DNA of 64,000 nucleotides. It comes from Yamagishiella unicocca. Lineage: Eukaryota; Chlorophyta; Chlorophyceae; Chlamydomonadales; Volvocaceae. The stretch lies in NCBI GenBank assembly GCA_003116995.1, contig BDSL01000016.1, positions 1,054,001-1,118,000 of the forward strand, written 5' to 3'. Shown piece after piece: positions 13,209-25,475 of the stretch (position 1 is the first letter of the stretch; each line of letters starts with the position of its first letter). The notes below the pieces were generated by a model that was not told the origin of the DNA, ran no database searches, and saw only the letters and a program-made list of their open reading frames with translations. The translations under genes were made by a program, and so were the position numbers.

Positions 13209-16200
13209 CTAGCCGTCTGCTGCCTGACCTACGGGGCTCCTGGCGCCACCGGCCCCTGTGCGCTGCTGCCTAGCTTCTATCACAGCCGACTCCTTCACCA
13301 GCTGCCTCCAGCCCTGCCGCGGACTGCCAGCAGCCGTTCCAGCGACACCGGTTTCACCGCCCATTGCTTCCAGTGGATCTTGAAACAGGTCTTCGAGTGA
13401 TTCCAGAAAGGCCGGGGCGACGCGCCCTCTGACCCCGCCTTCTACATTTCCAGCATGCTCGGCTGCGGACAGCACCAGCGCCTGCGCTCCCGAATCGGGC
13501 ACTGCCTCAAAGGCAGATACGTCGTCGTCGGCCGCACTACTACCTTGCAGCTGTGCCCCTGCTGCGCGCCTGCCTTTAGGCGCGGGCCACGCACCCACGT
13601 GGGCCTGCGCCGCCAAATCGTCGCCGTCCATGGGGCTTGGGAGGCCTCCGCGCAGCTGACTTGGCCCAACGGCCTCATCAGCAACTCCAGGCACCAGGGC
13701 GGGTGATGACGTCGAAGTCGGTGGTGGGGCACCTACGCCTGCCTGCGCCGTCGTCATGTTTGCCACTTGGAAGTTGCTGAAGCTGATCATCGCCATAGTG
13801 TTAGTCAGCGAGGACGAGGAATGCCGAGCAAGCGGGTTCTCCTGCATGGGCGGCAGGCCGCCGCCTGCGGCCGCCGCCAGGGCGTGTCCCAAGTTGCTGT
13901 CGAGGGTCAGCGCCGCCTGCTGCCGCGCTGGAGGTTGGGTGCCGCCGACGGTGGGATTGTTTCCCGGCCTGACAACTGCGCCCGCTGCTTCTGAAGCCCC
14001 AGCCTCCGCCGTGCCCTTCTTAACGGGATTAGGTTGCCCCTTCGACGAAGCACCGAGCGCATTGCCGCCTCGAATTGCAACAATGCTAGCGAGGCTGGCA
14101 TGGTCCTCGAAGGTGTCCAGGGAGGCGTGGACGAAGCCGCTGGGTGGCGGCGGCAGCAGTGTGTCCAGAAACAAGGGTTCGTTGTCGTCCAACCAACTGT
14201 CCGCCGGCGCTTCCTGGTTTTGCGGAGCGACGGAACCGCCCACATGGATCAATGGGTTGTGGCTTGCAAGTGGTGGTGACGCCGCGGCGGATGTGGCAGC
14301 TGCGGGAAGGAAGGCGGCGAGCTCCTCTTGCTTCACGCTGGCATCAGCTTTACCCCTGCCTGGAGCACCCAAGAAGGCAGTTGGCTGTAAGGTTGCGGCC
14401 CGAATAATCCCGCGACCGTCAGCACCTGAAGTGATGTTAAGGCGCGACATGCCAAAACGCAGAAGCGTTTGTGACCTTGCAGCCGGTGGGCTGCGGCTGC
14501 CGCCCGCGAACCATGGCTCGGAGCTTGAGCTTCCTGCATCCTGCATGCGCGGCACCGTGCCGAGAGGAGATCCATCAAGCCCACCATCTGTGCGTGAATC
14601 CCGGCTGCCTGCGCTCGCCTGAGTGGCGGCCGAGGCCCCCAGGCCGCCGGACGCTTCTCCTGCGCGTCGTTCCCCCTTGGGCGACAAAAGCGCCCGATCC
14701 GAAGGCACGGCGACGGCCGCCGGGAGTATAAACACCTCACCAGGCTGCAACGAGTTACTGCGAATGGGCTGTACGACATTATGCGGCGTGATTGAGGACA
14801 TTCGGCGCAAGGTGCCGCTCCGCGCCCCGCCGCCGCTGGGGCCAAGGCTGCTGCAGCGGCTCCTGCTCCGGCTCAATGCCTCCACCAGGCCCCCAGCAGG
14901 CCGCTCCCGCCCGCCGCTGGGCCGCTGATCCGCAACGCTCGCCTGCTGGATGCCGCTGGCGCTGGCGCGTGACTTACGGGCGTGTGTCGAAGGAGTCGGC
15001 GGCGTCACCGCCATGTTACGGTAGCTTAAGCTCGGCGATACTTCCAGCAAGTTGGGCCACTTCCACTTCGGCCGAGACTCCGACCTGCCGATGCCGTCTG
15101 CTTGGGATGGCGACTGCTCCAGGCTCTGGCGGCGTGGGCTGTACGATGCATCTTGCAAGCTGGGCCACTTCCAATTCGGGCGGAGCCCAATGCCGCCGCC
15201 TTCATCGATGCTGCCCTCATCGATGCTAGCTCGCGGCGTGTAACCTTCCAGTCCCGCTGCCGGGGGTAATGCCGGCAGTTCACCCCACGCGATCTTAGCC
15301 ACGCCACTCGTAGTGAAAATGCTGCCAGTGGGGCCACGCGAGCTGGGTGAAGCAGCGGGAGACGGCGCCAGGACACGGCCCAGGTCGCCCATCGCGCTTG
15401 CCCTGCGCGATCGCGTACCCCCCCGCAGCCCTGCCAAAGAAATGTACGCTGACCGGGAGCTGTGTAGCAGCAAGGCGCCGCGCGGGGCCGCGGCTGGCGG
15501 CCCCGCCCAAGACGCGCCTTCGACGTCGTTGGTAGTTCCGGGCCGCCCGTTACGGTCCGTCGAGCTGCGACGCGAGAGGAAGGGTATGGGGCCGGAAGCA
15601 ATGCTGCCACGACGGGGCCGTCCTTCGGCTGCTGCTGATGCAGGCAGTGCGCCGCTCATGAACTTTGCCCGCCAGACGCCCGCGGGGTCATCTGGACGCG
15701 AGGTGCGGGCGCTGGCGGCGGCGGTGCTGCTGTTACGCGTCAGCGCCGCCGTGGCGCCCAGCGGACCAAGTGCTGCCAGCAGGTCCTCACCCACCAGCAC
15801 TGGCAAGCTACTGCGGCGGCTGCGGACGCCGGACGTCATCGGTGACTGCAGCGCGGGCACCGCAGCTAAGTGCGAGGCGCTGCCCCGGGCGCTTCGTTGG
15901 CTGTACCCGGCGTGGACGCTACTGTCCAGACCAACGCCGGTGGCAGAGCTGCGCAGTAGGCGCGATATGGGACTGTTGCAGGACAGAGGAGCTCCCGATG
16001 GGGAGGCGTTCAAGCCGTGCCTGCTGGAGATCCACGGATGTGGTTGAGCAGAGGCGTCGTAGGAGCCGTCGTGCATGGATGGGGGCCTGAGCAGCGCGCG
16101 CGTACCGCCGGCTGGGGAGATGGATCCGGGGAATGCGGCTGCATCACTACTGGCCAGCCTTATGCTGATGTCACGGTCGCTCAAAGCGGCGGATCGGACA

Positions 16201-19200
16201 ATTGAGCCGGGTCCTGCTGCTGCCGCAGTTGCTTCCGCTGTGGCTGCAGCAAGTGCGGCGTCTCTATCCGCGGGGTCCAACGCTGGCAACGCCACGACTG
16301 CATTGCCGTGGAGGGTCGCAGTGCGGGCCAGTGCTGCCGTGGAGGCGATATCGCTGCGGTAGCGAGCACGGGACGTACGGCGCCGTACTGCAGCCCCCAG
16401 CGCGAAGCAGCCGGTCAAGACCAAGATCGCCCCAATCGCCACCACCGCCCAAACCCACACTGGTATCTCAGAGCTCGCTGCCGCGCCTAGTGCGCCAGCT
16501 GCCGGTGCAGGTGGCGGCTCGCCTGAATCGTTACCCGTTAAGGAACCGCCATCCCGTGCGTCTAGCTGCACTTGCTGCTGGCCTAGGAGAGCGGCTGGGG
16601 CCGGTGCAGGCGGCGGGCTAGGCGGCAGCAACCCCTGAACGGCGGCGGCATCCTGCAGAGGGCAGGATGCATGGATGATTGGAGCAAGCAGTGGGTTGCA
16701 TGGCCAGGGCAAAGGTGCCTGGGGTGAGTTCCATGGAATTCGTACGCGTGGCAGAGCTTGTACGACATTCATTAAAAGAGGCGAAGCTCAATTATCCTCT
16801 CGGCAGGTATGGCAGCTGGCTGTCCCGACCTTGCGCCCCCACCTGCTGCATCTTGTCCACGGTCTCCTGCCCGATGACCGGACACACACCAGCAGCGTCA
16901 GGCAGCAGCGCCAGCGCAGCCAGCGTGGAGACGTGCGCCGCGAAGGGGGGGGCGGCAGAAGCGCACAGCCTGCAGGGGGGGAGGGAGGGAGGGAGGGTGA
17001 CATGAAGGCTTACGAGATGCATACTGAGCTTGTCCCGGTTCCGACGTAAAAAGAGCCAAACGAAGCGAATTTAGCTTGTGGCAGGTCATAATAATCGATG
17101 CGGCAAGCACACTTGACGTATGTCGTTGGTAATTTCCGACAAAAGCACTATGCTGCTCTGACAGTTTGTATTGTTGTTAGGGGTTAGGGTATCCAGCTCT
17201 CACGCAAGACTTTGGCGGTTACCGTTGGCTACGTCAGCAACTGACGCCTCATGGTGCTAGCCTCAAATAACCATAAAGAACAATTTATGGCGCTACCCAC
17301 CGGCCCCAATACTACCCACCGGCCCCCTCACGGCCCAGGACCTACCCGACGGGCACGAGGGCGTGCTGCAGAGCGGCCGCCAGCTGCGCCATCACCCCGG
17401 AGGCACTGCTCCCCGTCTCCCAGGCTGCCGCCCCCAGCTGAAGCGTCGTGTTGAGCCACCCAGTCGTCCCATTGATGCACGCCGCTGCCGCACCCTCAGG
17501 TATGGCTGCTGAGCCGCCAGCAGTGACGGGGACGAGATGTGGCGAGTGGAATGTGGAGCCGCCACTCCCGCTGCTGCTCACCGCATCATAGCTGCAAGCA
17601 ACATCCACCTCAGACCCGGCTACACCAGATGAGGCCTCTGTGATGGCAGCTCGTAGTGTATTGCATGAGGGTGGTCCCGCACCGTCCCAAGTGAACAATC
17701 GGAACGGCATTGACAACGTGTGTGACACCACTTCCAACGACACCAGGCGCGTGGCAGGGCTCAACCGACTCAACACAACGCTTTCAAAGGTCTCCTTCTC
17801 GATATCCCCATCAAGCCCCAGCAGCGCGGTGCAGGTGCCCGGTATAGGAGGTGCAGCCACAGAGGGCCCACCTGCCGCCGGTTGGGGAGCGCGGGGCGGG
17901 CCTGGAGGGGTCGATCTGGATCCGCCGTGGTCGGTGGGCACTGCCGATGGTGCGGGCGGTGGCTCATTCCCTCCGCTACTGGAACCTCCGCTGCCGCTGC
18001 CGGGGTACACAGGCGGCCCGTTGTGCGGCGTCCCATGGTCCTCGCTGGGCTCGCCATGCCTGGGGGAAGCAGGTGGACTTTGGCGCGTAGGCCATGGAGG
18101 CAGTGGACCGCTGAGAGCAGGTGTCTCAGAGCTTGGTGCGGGTGATGGCGGCGGCGGCCATGGAGACAGTAACGGGCTCTCAGGTAGGCCAGGCAGCTGA
18201 GGGCTTGGTGCCGCGAATCCTGGCGGCGAAGAGGGCAGCGAAGAAGGCGTTTCGGGGCTTGGGGGGGATGACGGCCCTGGCAGAGAAGGCGGCGAAGGGG
18301 GTGCGTCGCCAGATGCCGCGGCTGATGGCAGCGGTGAAGGGGGCGGCTCATCAAACCCTCCCGAGGGCTTGGAAGGACCGGATGACCCCAGCGGTGTTGG
18401 CGGGATGGCTAACAGCTCAGGGCTTGGAGGAGGTAGTCTGGAACCGGGAGGCAAGGGCGGCGGCACGGCGGGCGCCAGGACTGGGCCGCGTGGCGGCCAG
18501 GGAGGTTGCCTGTCCAGATTGGATGGGTTAGCAGGTGGCGGGGCCAGTGGGCTGGCTGAAGGCGCGTTGGTTGGATGGGGGAAATACGGTGACGGAGAGG
18601 ACGAGTCAGCCCTATTTGGAGGTGAAGGACGTGGGACGGCGACAGGTGACGGGAAGCTACTGGGCGCTGAAGGCGCAACTGGCGGCGGGGGATAAGATTG
18701 TGGTGGTGAGAAAGGCGACCGAAGATGTGGTAGGGCCGGCCTTGGCGGCTTTGTGCTGACAGGAGGCGGTGGTGGAGTTAAGACAGACGGAGGGCCTAGG
18801 CTTGGCGGGTGTGCTCTGGGAGGAGGCAGTGAGGGAAGGCGCGGGTCTGGGCTTGGGGAGGGGGGCACCGGGTTGGGGCTTGGCGGGCCAGGGCTGGTTG
18901 GATCTGGGCTAGGAGGAGGCGGCGAGGGGATGGGCGGTTCTGGGCTTGGCAGTCCTGGGCTGGGTGGTTCAGGCGTTGGAGGCAGTGAGGGAAGGGGTGG
19001 GTCTGGACTTGGCGGGCCTGAGCTGGGTGGAAGCAGGCTTGGAGGAGGCGGCGAGGGGATGGGCGGTTCTGGATTTGAATGTCCTGGGCTGGGTGGATCT
19101 GGGCTGGGAGGAGGCGGCGAGGGGATAGGCGGTTCTGGACTTGGCGGGCCTGGGCTGGGTGAAAGTAGGCTTGGAGGAGGCGGCGAGGGAAGGGGTGGGT

Positions 19201-22200
19201 CTGGACTTGGCGGTCCTGGGCTGGGTGGAAGTAGGCCTGGAGGAGGCGGCGAGGGAAGGGGTGGGTCTGGACTTGGCGGTCCAGGGCTGGGTGGAAGTAG
19301 GCTTGGAGGAGGAGGCGAGGGAAGGGGTGGGTCTGGACTTGGCGGGCCTGGGCTGGGTGGAAGTAGGCTTGGAGGAGGCGGCGAGGGGATGGGCGGTTCT
19401 GGCCTTGGCGGTCCAGGGCTGGGTGGAAGTAGGCTTGGAGGAGGAGGCGAGGGAAGGGGTGGGTCTGGACTTGGCGGTCCTGGGCTGGGTGGAAGTAGGC
19501 TTGGAGGAGGAGGCGAGGGAAGGGGTGGGTCTGGACTTGGCGGGCCTGGGCTGGGTGGAAGTAGGCTTGGAGGAGGCGGCGAGGGAAGGGGTGGGTCTGG
19601 ACTTGGCGGTCCTGGGCTGGTTGGATGTAGGCTTGGAGGAGGCGGCGAGGGAAGGGGTGGGTCTGACCTCGGCGGTCCTGGGCTGGGTGGAAGTAGGCTT
19701 GGAGGAGGAGGCGAGGGAAGGGGTGGGTCTGGACTTGGCGGTCGTGGGCTGGGTGGAAGTAGGCCTGGAGGAGGTGGCGAGGGAAGGGGTGGGTCTGGAC
19801 TTGGCGGTCGTGGGCTGGGTGGAAGTAGGCTTGGAGGAGGCGGCGAGGGGATGGGCGGTTCTGGCCTTGGCGGTCCAGGGCTGGGTGGAAGTAGGCTTGG
19901 AGGAGGAGGCGAGGGAAGGGGTGGGTCTGGACTTGGCGGGCCTGGGCTGGGTGGAAGTACGCTTGGAGGAGGCGGCGAGGGGATGGGCGGTTCTGGATTT
20001 GAAGGTCCTGGGCTGGTTGGATCTGGGCTTGGAGGAGGCGGCGAGGGGATGGGCGGTTCTGGCCTTGGCGGGCCTGGGCTGGGTGGAAGTAGGCTTGGAG
20101 GAGGCGGCGAGGGGATGGGCGGTTCTGGACTTGGCGGTCCAGGGCTGGGTGGAAGTAGGCTTGGAGGAGGCGGCCAGGGGATGGGCGGTTCTGGCCTTGG
20201 CGGTCCAGGGCTGGGTGGAAGTAGGCTTGGAGGAGGCGGCGAGGGGATGGGCGGTTCTGGATTTGGCGGTCCTGGGCTGGGTGGAAGTAGGCTTGGAGGA
20301 GGAGGCGAGGGAAGGGGTGGGTCTGGACTTGGCGGGCCTGGGCTGGGTGGAAGTAGGCTCGGAGGAGGCGGCGAGGGGATGGACGGTTCTGGATTTGAAT
20401 GTCCTGGGCTGGGCGGATCTGGGCTAGGAGGAGGCGGTGAGGAAAGGGGTGGGTCGGGGCTTGGTGGGCCTGGGCTGGGTGGATCTGGGCTAGGAGGAGG
20501 CGGCGAGGGAAAGGGTGGGTCGGGGCTTGGTGGGCCTGGGCTGGGTAGATCTGGGGTTGGAGGAGGCGGCGAGGGAAGGGGTGGGTCTGGACTTGGCGTG
20601 CCTGGGCTGGGTGGATCTGTGCTAGGAGGAGGCGGCGAGGGAAGGGGTGGGTCGGGGCTTGGCGGTCCTGGGCTGGGTGGATCTGGGCTAGGAGGAGGCG
20701 AAGGGAGAAGGGGTGGGTCTGGACTTGGCGGTCCTGGGCTGGGTGGATCTGGGCTAGGAGGAGGCGGCGAGGGAAGGGGTGGGTCGGGGCTTGGCGGTCC
20801 TGGGCTTGGTGGATCTGGGATAGGAGGAGGCGACGAGGGAAGGGGTGGGTCTGGACTTGGCGGGCCTGGGCTTGGTGGATCTGTGCTAGGAGGAGGCGGC
20901 GAGGGAAGGGGTGGGTCGGGGCTTGGTGAGCCTGGGCTGGGTGGATCTGGGCTAGGAGGAGGCGAAGGGGGAAGGGGTGGGTCTGGACTTGGCGGTCCTG
21001 GGCTGGGTGGATCTGGGCTAGGAGGAGGCGGCGAGGGAAGGGGTGGATCGGGGCTTGGCGGTCCTGGGCTTGGTGGATCTGGGCTAGAAGGAGGCGACGA
21101 GGGAAGGGGTGGGTCTGGACTTGGCGGGCCTGGGCTTGGTGGATCTGGGCTAGGAGGAGGCGGCGAGGGAAAGGGTGGGTCGGGGCTTGGTGGGCCTGGG
21201 CTGGGTAGATCTGGGCTAGGAGGAGGCGAAGGGGGAAGGGGTGGGTCTGGACTTGGCGGTCCTGGGCTTGGTGGATCTGTGCTAGGAGGAGGCGGCGAGG
21301 GAAGGGGTGGGTCGGGGCTTGGTGAGCCTGGGCTGGGTGGATCTGGGCTAGGAGGAGGCGAAGGGGGAAGGGGTGGGTCTGGACTTGGCGGGCCTGGGCT
21401 TGGTGGATCTGTGCTAGGAGGAGGCGGCGAGGGAAGGGGTGGGTCGGGGCTTGGTGAGCCTGGGCTGGGTGGATCTGGGCTAGGAGGAGGCGAAGGGGGA
21501 AGGGGTGGGTCTGGACTTGGCGGTCCTGGGCTGGGTGGATCTGGGCTAGGAGGAGGCGGCGAGGGAAGGGGTGGGTCGGGGCTTGGCGGTCCTGGGCTTG
21601 GTGGATCTGGGCTAGGAGGAGGCGACGAGGGAAGGGGTGGGTCTGGACTTGGCGGGCCTGGGCTTGGTGGATCTGGGCTAGGAGGAGGCGGCGAGGGAAG
21701 GGGTGGGTCGGGGCTTGGTGGGCCTGGGCTGGGTGGATGTGGGCTAGGAGGAGGCGGCGAGGGAAGGGGTGGGTCTGGACTTGGTGGGCCTGGGCTGGGT
21801 GGATCTGGGGTTGGAGGAGGCGGCGTGGGAAGGGGTGGGTCGGGGCTTGGCGGTCCTGGGCTGGGTGGAAGTAGGCTTGGAGGAGGAGGCGAGGGAAGGG
21901 GTGGGTCTGGACTTGGCGGTCCTGGGCTGGGTGGATCTGGGGTTAGAGGAGGTGATGAGGGGAGGCGTGGGTCGGGGCTTGGTGGGCCTGGGCTGGGTGG
22001 ATCTGGGCTAGGAGGAGGCGGCGAGGGAATGGGTGGGTCGGGGCTTGGTGAGCCTGGGCTGGGTGGATCTGGGCTAGGAGGAGGCGGCGAGGGAAGGGGT
22101 GGGTCGGGGCTTGGTGGGCCTGGGCTGGGTAGATCTGGGGTTGGAGGAGGCGGCGAGGGAAGGGGTGGGTCTGGACTTGGCGGTCCTGGGCTGGGTGGAT

Positions 22201-24421
22201 CTGGGCTAGGAGGAGGCGGCGAGGGAAGGGGTGGGTCGGGGCTTGGCGGTCCTGGGCTGGGTGGATCTGGGCTAGGAGGAGGCGACGAGGGAAGGGGTGG
22301 GTCTGGACTTGGCGGGCCTGGGCTGGGTGGAAGTAGGCTAGGAGGAGGCGGCGAGGGAATGGGTGGGTCGGGGCTTGGTGGGCCTGGGCTTGGTGTATCT
22401 GGGCTAGGAGGAGGCGGCGAGGGAAGGTGTGGGTCGGGGCTTGGTGAGCCTGGGCTGGGTGGATCTGGGCTAGGAGGAGGCGGCGAGGGAAGGGGTGGGT
22501 CGGGGCTTGGTGGGCCTGGGCTGGGTAGATCTGGGGTTGGAGGAGGCGGCGAGGGAAGGGGTGGGTCTGGACTTGGCGGTCCTGGGCTGGGTGGATCTGG
22601 GCTAGGAGGAGGCGGCGAGGGAAGGGGTGGGTCGGGGCTTGGCGGTCCTGGGCTGGGTGGATCTGGGCTAGGAGGAGGCGACGAGGGAAGGGGTGGGTCT
22701 GGACTTGGCGGGCCTGGGCTGGGTGGAAGTAGGCTAGGAGGAGGCGGCGAGGGAATGGGTGGGTCGGGGCTTGGTGGGCCTGGGCTTGGTGTATCTGGGC
22801 TAGGAGGAGGCGGCGAGGGAAGGTGTGGGTGCGGGCTGGGTGGAGGTGGGGAGAGAGGAGAAGGAGGCGGTGGTTCAGCAGGCAGCATCGGAGGTAGCAG
22901 GTTCGGGATTGGTGGGGGTGGGTTGGGAGAAGGAGCGCTAAGTGGAGGATTGCTGGTTGGAGGAGGACTTGGCGGATGAAAGGGAGGTGAGTGAGGCGGC
23001 GGTCTTGGACTCGGCGGAGGAGAGTTGGGTGGCGGCGGGAACGGAGGCGACGGCGAGGGCGGACCTGGATTGGGGTGAGGGGGCCTTGGTGGTGATGGCC
23101 AAGGAGGCATAGGAGGCGCCGGCTGAGGCGGTAATGGGGATGGCGGTGGTGGCGACAATGGTCCAATCAATGAAGCTGTTGACGTTGACCGATATTGGTT
23201 ACTAGTGTTTGAGCACCTCACACCGATCACAGCCACGGATTCCAGTTGATACCGTTGGATTGTATATGAAATTGCCAGGTTGATGACCTGATTGCTACAG
23301 CCGGTTGCATCGACACCGGTCAAGTTGACCTGCGGGCGACGGCGGGGACCACTGGTTCAAGGTAAGAGTGGTTCAGTTGTAGGTCCCTAGTGAAGCCGAG
23401 GATGGAAGAAAAATCATAGCAATTAGGGCGTCCAGGAAGGATAGAAGCAAGTTGTGCAAGGTTTCATAGTGGGTTCATGGGGCATAGTGGTTCCTTCGTG
23501 GAGCAATTTAGCGCCATACGCACAATGTAGTAACACCTGGGTTTAGTAACACCTTCCTTTCCAAGTAAGCATATAATCAAATAAGCGCCGTCCCGGCCTG
23601 ACCTGGAACGAGAGGCACGTGGCCCTGCTGCTGTACGTTTGAGACGTGGTACGCGTCAGGGCGCCCCCGCTGCCGTACTGCACGGTCAGGTTGAGCGGCG
23701 CCCCCGCCACCAGCATCCAGTTGCAGTTGAGCCGCAGAGTGGCGGCCAGCACCTGTCCACCGGACTCACGCCACGCCAGCAGCTCGCCCGCTGCGGTGGT
23801 GCCACCGTCAGGTGAGGGCAGCGTGGTGCTCCTGGACGCGCCGCCGCACATGGAGCTGGAGGGCACGTCGCCATCGGGGGAGGGCAGCCGGCAGATCGTG
23901 TTGTCCTGCCCCAGATCGTCCACAGTCTGCATCGAGGCACACATGAACGTAAAGGATTGATGGGCGGGACCAGATGGGGGAGCGGGGTGGCAGCTCCGCG
24001 ATCCCTACGCCCCGCCCCGCCTCTTTTCCTCTTCACAACAAAATGCATAACTTTGCGGGATGCGCGGTGGTCCGGCATCTAAAAGCATGGTGGGCGGGAA
24101 CAGACCGAAACGCCATTTGGAAGCGCTGCTTGCGCCAGTCGAACGCTCGCCGCATCATGGTCAGTTGCCACTTAGACTTACGCTGCATTTATCAAAGGAC
24201 AGGAAGTTCAGGTCGCATCCGCTGCAAAGTGTTCCCGTTGACGTACAATAGCTGTAAGCGTTCGCGAGAAGCCGCCGCTTGAAGCCAGGGTACACAATCG
24301 CTCCCTCAGTGACACCATTGGCCGTATTCGTAGTTAGCTGGCAAGGCAGCGGGCCTCTAGCATCGCCCACGGCCAGCAGGCCGAGCAAGCACGTTGCGAA
24401 GACCCAACCCGAGCACCTCAT
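13209..24421 (-). CDS. giant transmembrane hydroxyproline-rich glycoprotein, paralog 1
   Basis: Five minus-strand exons, 24421-24182, 23926-23603, 23329-17346, 16969-16843 and 16652-13209, join in frame to 3372 aa. Order: signal peptide (about 1-20), dibasic FKRRLLAN, a Cys-containing domain ([12 protein letters not shown]..., [12 protein letters not shown]..., up to about 240), a PPSPX-type proline rod of about 1760 residues made of 22-residue units, a second globular domain (about 2010-2260) with sequons NGT and NTT, then one membrane helix ([20 protein letters not shown], about 2290-2312), RRRTSR, and a 1060-residue low-complexity cytoplasmic tail. The tail has seven RRxS motifs and no kinase, cyclase or formin domain that I can see. 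The layout recalls pherophorins but adds membrane anchor and tail. A wall-to-cytoplasm linker, adhesion or sensor role is inference. Same-strand tandem paralog at 28036-39602. Confidence 0.82.
18840..22840 (-). repeat. 66-bp coding minisatellite, about 60 units (rod of paralog 1)
   Basis: Each 66-bp unit encodes 22 residues of the form [20 protein letters not shown]. Because 66 is a multiple of 3 and the units lack stops, the frame stays open for 4 kb, and the antisense strand is open too. Marker variants recur at distances of 396 bp (6 units) and 132 bp (2 units), for example the CTGTGCTAGG variant at 20881, 21277 and 21409. Confidence 0.95.
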
Positions 24422-24839
24422 TGGGGCCTCGCCACACAGTATAATGAAATTAACTAAGCCCCAATTTAGGAATCCCGTGAGTTGACTGTGTTGGCGTTTC
24501 GTGCGAACCGCGAAGATAGAGCGAGCCCGTGCATGCCCCTTAGGTTGCAACGCCGATATCCTCTCCCCCACCAGCCCTTGACACTTATACGCGTATTTAA
24601 GCTTTGGCTTCCTTAAAAATTTAGTCGGACCTTGCACCTTTCTCCACGTACTGTACGACGTAGTGTGAACTATGTGGACATCGGTCGTGGGTCCAGTTTG
24701 CTAATAATAAGAGGTTACGCAGAGAGTAAAATTAGTCTTCGGAAACATTTCTGGCTAATTATACAGACATCGTTGCTTTGTTCGTGCTTCGTTTATTATG
24801 TCGAACGTCGACGACTACTTTTGGCTGGATAACGTTATG

Positions 24840-25475
24840 ACGTCCGTCCGCAGACAGCACCGCACACGGACAAACACCAATACGCACCAGCCCACCACAG
24901 GCAAAGCGGAGATAAGAAGAAGATAAGCCAGCGCCAGCAGCCAGCAGACGCCTCCCGATCGAGGCACGCACAGGAAAAAATGGCAGCGCGCGGGGCCCCA
25001 ACAGACAACTCAGGCACCCAAGGCCCACCGCCAGAAACAATGGCAAGAGCAGAAAACAGCCCGGGCCGAGGCACCATCCACCTGCAAAAGAGCAAAAGGG
25101 CGCCGCACCCAAGCAACCGGCCAGCAATAATTGCAAAAATGAACTAGTACCCAAAGAGGATCATAATAATACTTGAGGTTAATTATTAGCTGTGCGTTTT
25201 ACGTACAGCTATATTTTGTATGTATCAATCAGCACGACGGGCATCCCAAACAAACCAAGGTCACCGCCGAGGACGTACGGCGGGGGAAACACAAAAACCG
25301 GTCAGACAGCAGCGCCCCAGGCACACCCACAAAGCAACACGGCCACAGCCTACAGAAACAGCTAGGCGCACCAACCCGCTCGCGGAGCAACGCAAAAAAC
25401 AGAATAGGCCCCCGGCCCAGAAAGCACCAGAAAGCCAGGCAAGCGGCCCCAAAAGGGCACGAGGCAGGCCTACCT
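24840..25475. repeat. T-depleted tracts, probable decayed mobile element
   Basis: Two blocks (24840-25135 and 25235-25475) have only about 2-8% T on the plus strand and are rich in A, C and G, unlike flanking DNA, which is near 25% T. The second block runs into the TTACAGTGTCCCCAAG fragment at 25514. Such strand bias is typical of some retroelement bodies; no reverse transcriptase or transposase motif is readable, so class is unknown. Confidence 0.4.

Noticed and set aside
17175..17195. TTAGGGGTTAGGG telomere-like string in an HRGP intron
   Set aside because: Only two imperfect units; chance is sufficient.
18753..22979. A 1408-residue Gly-rich reading frame on the plus strand
   Set aside because: It is the antisense shadow of the 66-bp coding minisatellite. 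The opposite strand has signal peptide, splice sites and conserved end domains; this strand has only the repeat.
24840..25475. A retrotransposon open reading frame
   Set aside because: The base bias is striking, but no reverse transcriptase, integrase or Gag motif can be read in any frame, so only a decayed element is proposed.
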